Assembly (NCBI GenBank): GCA_033032865.1
Contig: JAWHQI010000267.1
Span: 514,501-578,500, forward strand
Length of the DNA: 64,000 bases
Source of the DNA: Dactylorhiza incarnata
Lineage: Eukaryota; Streptophyta; Magnoliopsida; Asparagales; Orchidaceae
Reading direction: 5' to 3'
The notes under the pieces were generated by a model. That model had not been told where the DNA came from and ran no database searches. It saw only the letters and a program-made list of their open reading frames with translations. The stretch's first letter is position 1. Each line of letters begins with the position of its first letter. Shown one piece after another: positions 60,634-64,000 of the stretch. The translations under genes and the position numbers were made by a program.

Positions 60634-62283
60634 ATGGCCAGTGGTTCACACTCCACTCTATCCCTGAGAGCTATCCTTGAGAAGGACAAGCTAAGCAGGA
60701 CGAGCTATATGGACTGGTACAAGAACCTGAGAATTGTTCTCAGGCAAGAGCGAAAGCTCCACGTCTTGGAAGAAGAAGCCCCCGAGGTGCCAACCGGGAA
60801 CACATCCCGTGTTGATAAGGATGCTTATAAGAAGTATACCGATGACGCCTTAGACGTCGAGTGCCTTATGCTTGGCACCATGAACTCTGAGCTTCAGAAG
60901 CAACACGAGAACATGGGGTGCAAGGAGATTGACGAGCACCTAAAGAAAATGTTTCAAGGGCAAGCTCGTCAAGAGAGGTTCGATGTCACGAAGGCATTAT
61001 TTTAGTGCAAAATGGGAGCTCGAAACTCGGTTGGTACTCACGTACTCAAGATGATTGGGTATATAGAGAACCTGGAGAGACTGGGTTTTCCTCTGGGTCA
61101 AGAGTTGGCCACAGATCTTATCCTGCAATCGTTGCCGGATAGTTATGAGCAGTTCGTCTTGAACTACAACATGAATGAAATAGACAAGACACTGCCCGAG
61201 CTCCTAGGCATGTTGCGAACTGCCGAGATAAACATGAAGAAGGCCAAGCCTGCTAGTCCCATATTGATGGTACATAAAGGAAAGGGTAAGGCCAAGGGCT
61301 TCAAGAAGACGAAGGTGGGACCTAAGTCACATCTTGAGCCCAAATCTTCTGCGCTGAAAAAGAAGAACACCGTGAAGGAAGGGAAATGCTACCAGTGTGG
61401 CAAGGCTGGTCATTGGAGGAGGAATTGTCCTTCGTACATTGAGGGTCTGCAGAAAATGAAGGGAGGTATGACTTCCGCTTCGAATATTTACGTTATAGAG
61501 ATAAACCTTTCGGCTCCTTCATCTTGGGTATTGGATACCGGATGTGGTTCTCACATTTGTACAAATGTGCAGGAACTGAGAAGGAGAAGATTGCTGAGTA
61601 AAGGAGAGGTGGACCTGCGCGTCGGCAATGAAGCAAGAGTTGCTGCTGTAGCCGTAGGGGTTTACCGTCTTTCTTTGCCCAGTGGGCTTGTAATAGAACT
61701 TAATAATTGTTATTTTGTTCCGGCCATAACTAGAAACATTATATCCATTTCATGCTTAGACATGATTGGATTTTCTTTTATAATTAAGAACAATTGTTGT
61801 TCTATATTTAAGAATGATGTTTGTTATGCTGTAGCTCAATTGTTTAATGGTCTTTATGTTTTGAACCTGGACCATCCGATCTATAATGTAGATAATAATA
61901 AAAGACTAAGAACAAATGACTCAAATCCTATATATCTCTGGCATTGTCGTTTGGGGCATATAAACGAGAAGCACATATCCAAGCTCCATAGAGATGGACT
62001 ATTGGACTCATTTGATTATGAATCATTTGAGCGATGCGAGTCTTGTTTGTTAGGCAAGATGACTAAAGCCCCTTTCACTGGTTATACTGAGAGGGCTGAG
62101 GATCTCTTGGGTGTTGTACATAGTGATGTATGCGGGCCCATGAGTTCTATGGATAGAGGTGGGTATTTCTATTTCGTTACATTTACTGATGATTTCAGTA
62201 GATACATATACGTGTATCTTATGAAGTGCAAATCCGAAACTTTTGAAAAGTTCAAAGAGTTTAAGAATGAAGTGGAGAACTAA
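60634..62283 (+). pseudogene. Gag, protease and integrase N-terminal part of right-edge Copia
   Basis: The ATG at 60634 (MASGSHSTLSLRAILEKDKL) starts Gag: SRTSYMDWYKNLRIVLRQER. A TAG at 61003-61005 replaces the Gln of LFQCKM; the frame continues unshifted. The zinc knuckle is canonical: CYQCGKAGHWRRNC (about 61387-61428). The protease is WVLDTGCGSHICTN. The pre-integrase zinc module is WHCRLGHINEKH...CESCLLGK, and the core begins VHSDVCGPMSSMDRGGYFY. It ends with TAA (62281-62283) in VEN*LGKKVK where Gln is expected. Confidence 0.93.
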
Positions 62284-63567
62284 TTGGGTAAAAAGGTTAA
62301 AGCACTCCGATCTGATCGAGGTGGCGAATACCTGAGTCATGAGTTCCGTGATCATCTGAAAGAGTGTGGTATTGTATCACAACCCACTCCACCTAGGACA
62401 CCGCAACATAATGGTGTGTCTGAGAGGAGAAATCGTACTCTGTTAGACATGGTACGGTCGATGATGAGTCATGCAGACTTGCCTGTTTACTTTTGGGGTT
62501 TTGCTTTAGAGACTGCTGCAATGACACTGAATCGCGCTCCGACGAAAACGGTTCTAAAGACACTATATGAGATATGGACTGGGAAGCGTCCTAGTATGTC
62601 ATTCATTAAAATTTGGGGCTGTGAGGCATACGTACGACGTCAAATGCCTGACAAGCTGGAACCCAAATCAGATAAGTGTTATCTGGTGGGATATCCTAAG
62701 GAAACGAAAGGATATTACTTTTACCTACCGTCTGAGGGCAAAGTGTTTGTCGCAAGGACGGGTGTCTTCTTGGAGAAAGAGTTCTTGTCAAGAAAGACGC
62801 AAAAGGTAGAACTTGAAGAAGTTCAAGAACCACAAGTAGTGAATGAACCAGAATTGGATTCTGAGCCAGGACTACAAGATGTTGTAGCTAGAGAACCTGC
62901 TCAAGAGACACAAGTCCTACGTAGATCTGGTAGACCAAGATTTGAGCCTGAGAGATATGGATTTCTCGTGTCTCAAATAGGTAATGTGTTGCTTATGGAT
63001 CATGATGATGAACCAACGACCTACCAAGAGGCTATGAATGGACCAGACTCTGACAAATGGCTTGAGGCTATGAAATCCGAAATGGACTCCATGTATACAA
63101 ACCAAGTTTGGAACTTGGTGGAACCACCTAAAGGGGTACGACCCATAGGGTGCAAGTGGGTCTTCAAGAAGAAGACCGACATGGATGGGAATGTACAGAC
63201 ATTCAAAGGGCGACTGGTGGCTAAGGGTTTCAAGCAAATTCATGGTGTTGACTATGATGAGACCTTTTCCCCTATTGCCATGGTAAAGTCCATTAGGATA
63301 TTGCTTGCTATTGCTGCGTATTATGACTACGAGATCTGGCAGATGGATGTCAAAATGGCTTTCCTAAATGGAAACCTCCTTGAGGAAGTGTACATGACAC
63401 AACCCGAGGGTTTTGTATCCCCAAATGAAGACACTAAAATATGCAAGCTGAATAGGTCCATCTATGGATTGAAACATGCCTCTAGAAGTTGGAATCTTCG
63501 TCTTGATGAGAAGATCAAAGAGTTTGGTTTTGTCAAGAATGAAGATGAACCATGTGTTTACAAGTGA
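62284..63567 (+). pseudogene. Integrase C-terminal part and reverse transcriptase of right-edge Copia
   Basis: KVKALRSDRGGEYLSHEF and NGVSERRNRTLLDMVRSM supply the second Asp and the Glu. The C-terminal domain is IWGCEAYVRRQMPDKLEPKS. RT: WNLVEPPKGVRPIGCKWVFK, VDYDETFSPIAMVKSIRI, MDVKMAFLNGNLLEEVYM, SIYGLKHASRSWN. A frame change near 63567 precedes the catalytic site. Confidence 0.93.
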
Positions 63568-64000
63568 ATCAGTGGGACATTGTTGTCTTCCTGATATTGT
63601 ATGTAGATGACATACTGCTGATCGGGAATGACATACCTACCCTGAAAGTTGTTAAGAACAACCTAGGGAACTGCTTTTCTATGAAGGACTTGGGTGAAGC
63701 GACTTATATACTCGATGTTAAGATCTATAGAGATAGATTGAAGAAGTTGCTGGGTTTGACCCAGAGTACGTACATTGAGAAGGTGTTGAAGCAGTTCAAC
63801 ATGCTTGAGTCCAAGAAAGGATTTTTGCCCATGTCTCATGGTGTGAATCTCTCTAAGGACCAGTGTCCAAAATCTTGTGAAGATAAGGACCGCATGAAGT
63901 TGATTCCATATGCTTCGGCAATTGGGTCAATCATGTATGCAATGTTATGTACTCGACCCGATGTCTCTTTTGCTTTGAGCATGACTAGCAGGTATCAGTC
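63568..64000 (+). pseudogene. RT catalytic and C-terminal part of right-edge Copia (frameshifted)
   Basis: In the shifted frame the sequence reads VVFLILYVDDILLIGND (63585-63635), the YVDD active site. Then CFSMKDLGEATYIL, LTQSTYIEKVLKQFNM and YASAIGSIMYAMLCTRPDVS follow to the window edge. RNase H would follow. Confidence 0.88.

Larger units (their letters stand above)
59573..64000 (+). mobile_element. Ty1/Copia element running off the right edge
   Basis: The element has a primer site, a leader of about 0.9 kb, gag, protease, integrase and RT in Copia order; RNase H and the 3' LTR lie beyond 64000. The motif style (RSDRGGEYLSHEFRDHLK, CGIVSQPTPPRTPQHNGVSE) is that of a widespread plant Copia family, probably Tork/Angela-like. 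Three breaks are visible. Confidence 0.9.

Overview
This window is plant nuclear DNA, almost certainly from an angiosperm. It is a retrotransposon-dominated, gene-poor region. The evidence is the typical plant LTR-retrotransposon lineages (Athila, Tat and several Copia groups), the plant tRNA-Asp and initiator-tRNA-Met primer-binding sites, and fragments of plant-type ATL RING-H2 genes. No intact host gene, rRNA or tRNA gene or CRISPR array was found. The species cannot be told from the sequence.

Layout. 1-944: end of a plus-strand LTR that cuts into a minus-strand Ty3/gypsy remnant (945-4454; gag, protease, RT, RNase H and integrase, all broken). 4455-7179: unique DNA, a short 30-bp tandem repeat, one copy of a leader-like dispersed repeat (5282-5720) and a degenerate ~20-bp repeat array. 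7180-32493: one Tat-lineage gypsy element (plus strand), expanded to 25 kb by two later insertions. An Athila element (9275-21395, minus) sits in its pol, and a Copia element (25910-31712, minus) sits in its 3' LTR. Both insertions have exact 5-bp target duplications, so the order of events can be read: Tat first, then Athila and Copia. The Tat element carries two different minisatellites (84 bp and 45 bp) between its pol and its 3' LTR.

32494-34329 looks like host DNA with a 193-bp tandem duplication. 34330-39561 is a nearly intact Copia element with 172-bp LTRs and TSD ACTAC. 39914-44607 is a Copia element with TSD TCTAC from which the reverse transcriptase was removed in frame. It lies inside one copy (A) of a diverged duplication, and the other copy (B, 46056-46945) preserves the empty site.

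47260-54120 and 58690-59560 hold ATL-type RING-H2 pseudogenes arranged head-to-head and tail-to-tail around AT-rich hairpin spacers. Between them are a minus-strand Tat gag-protease remnant with a ~22-copy 60-bp minisatellite. 54195-56410 is a large interrupted inverted repeat related to the repeat at 5.3 kb, followed by a decayed PIF/Harbinger-like transposase trace. 58200-58550 is an unidentified N-terminal gene fragment. 59.7-64.0 kb is the 5' three quarters of another Copia element that runs off the right edge.

The elements do not form a cooperative system. The points of most interest are structural: the RT-less Copia with a long open frame, the RING-H2 fold-back array, the inverted-repeat family, the duplicated polypurine-tract motif in Athila, and a striking set of C/G homopolymer tracts, at least some of which are probably sequence or assembly artefacts.
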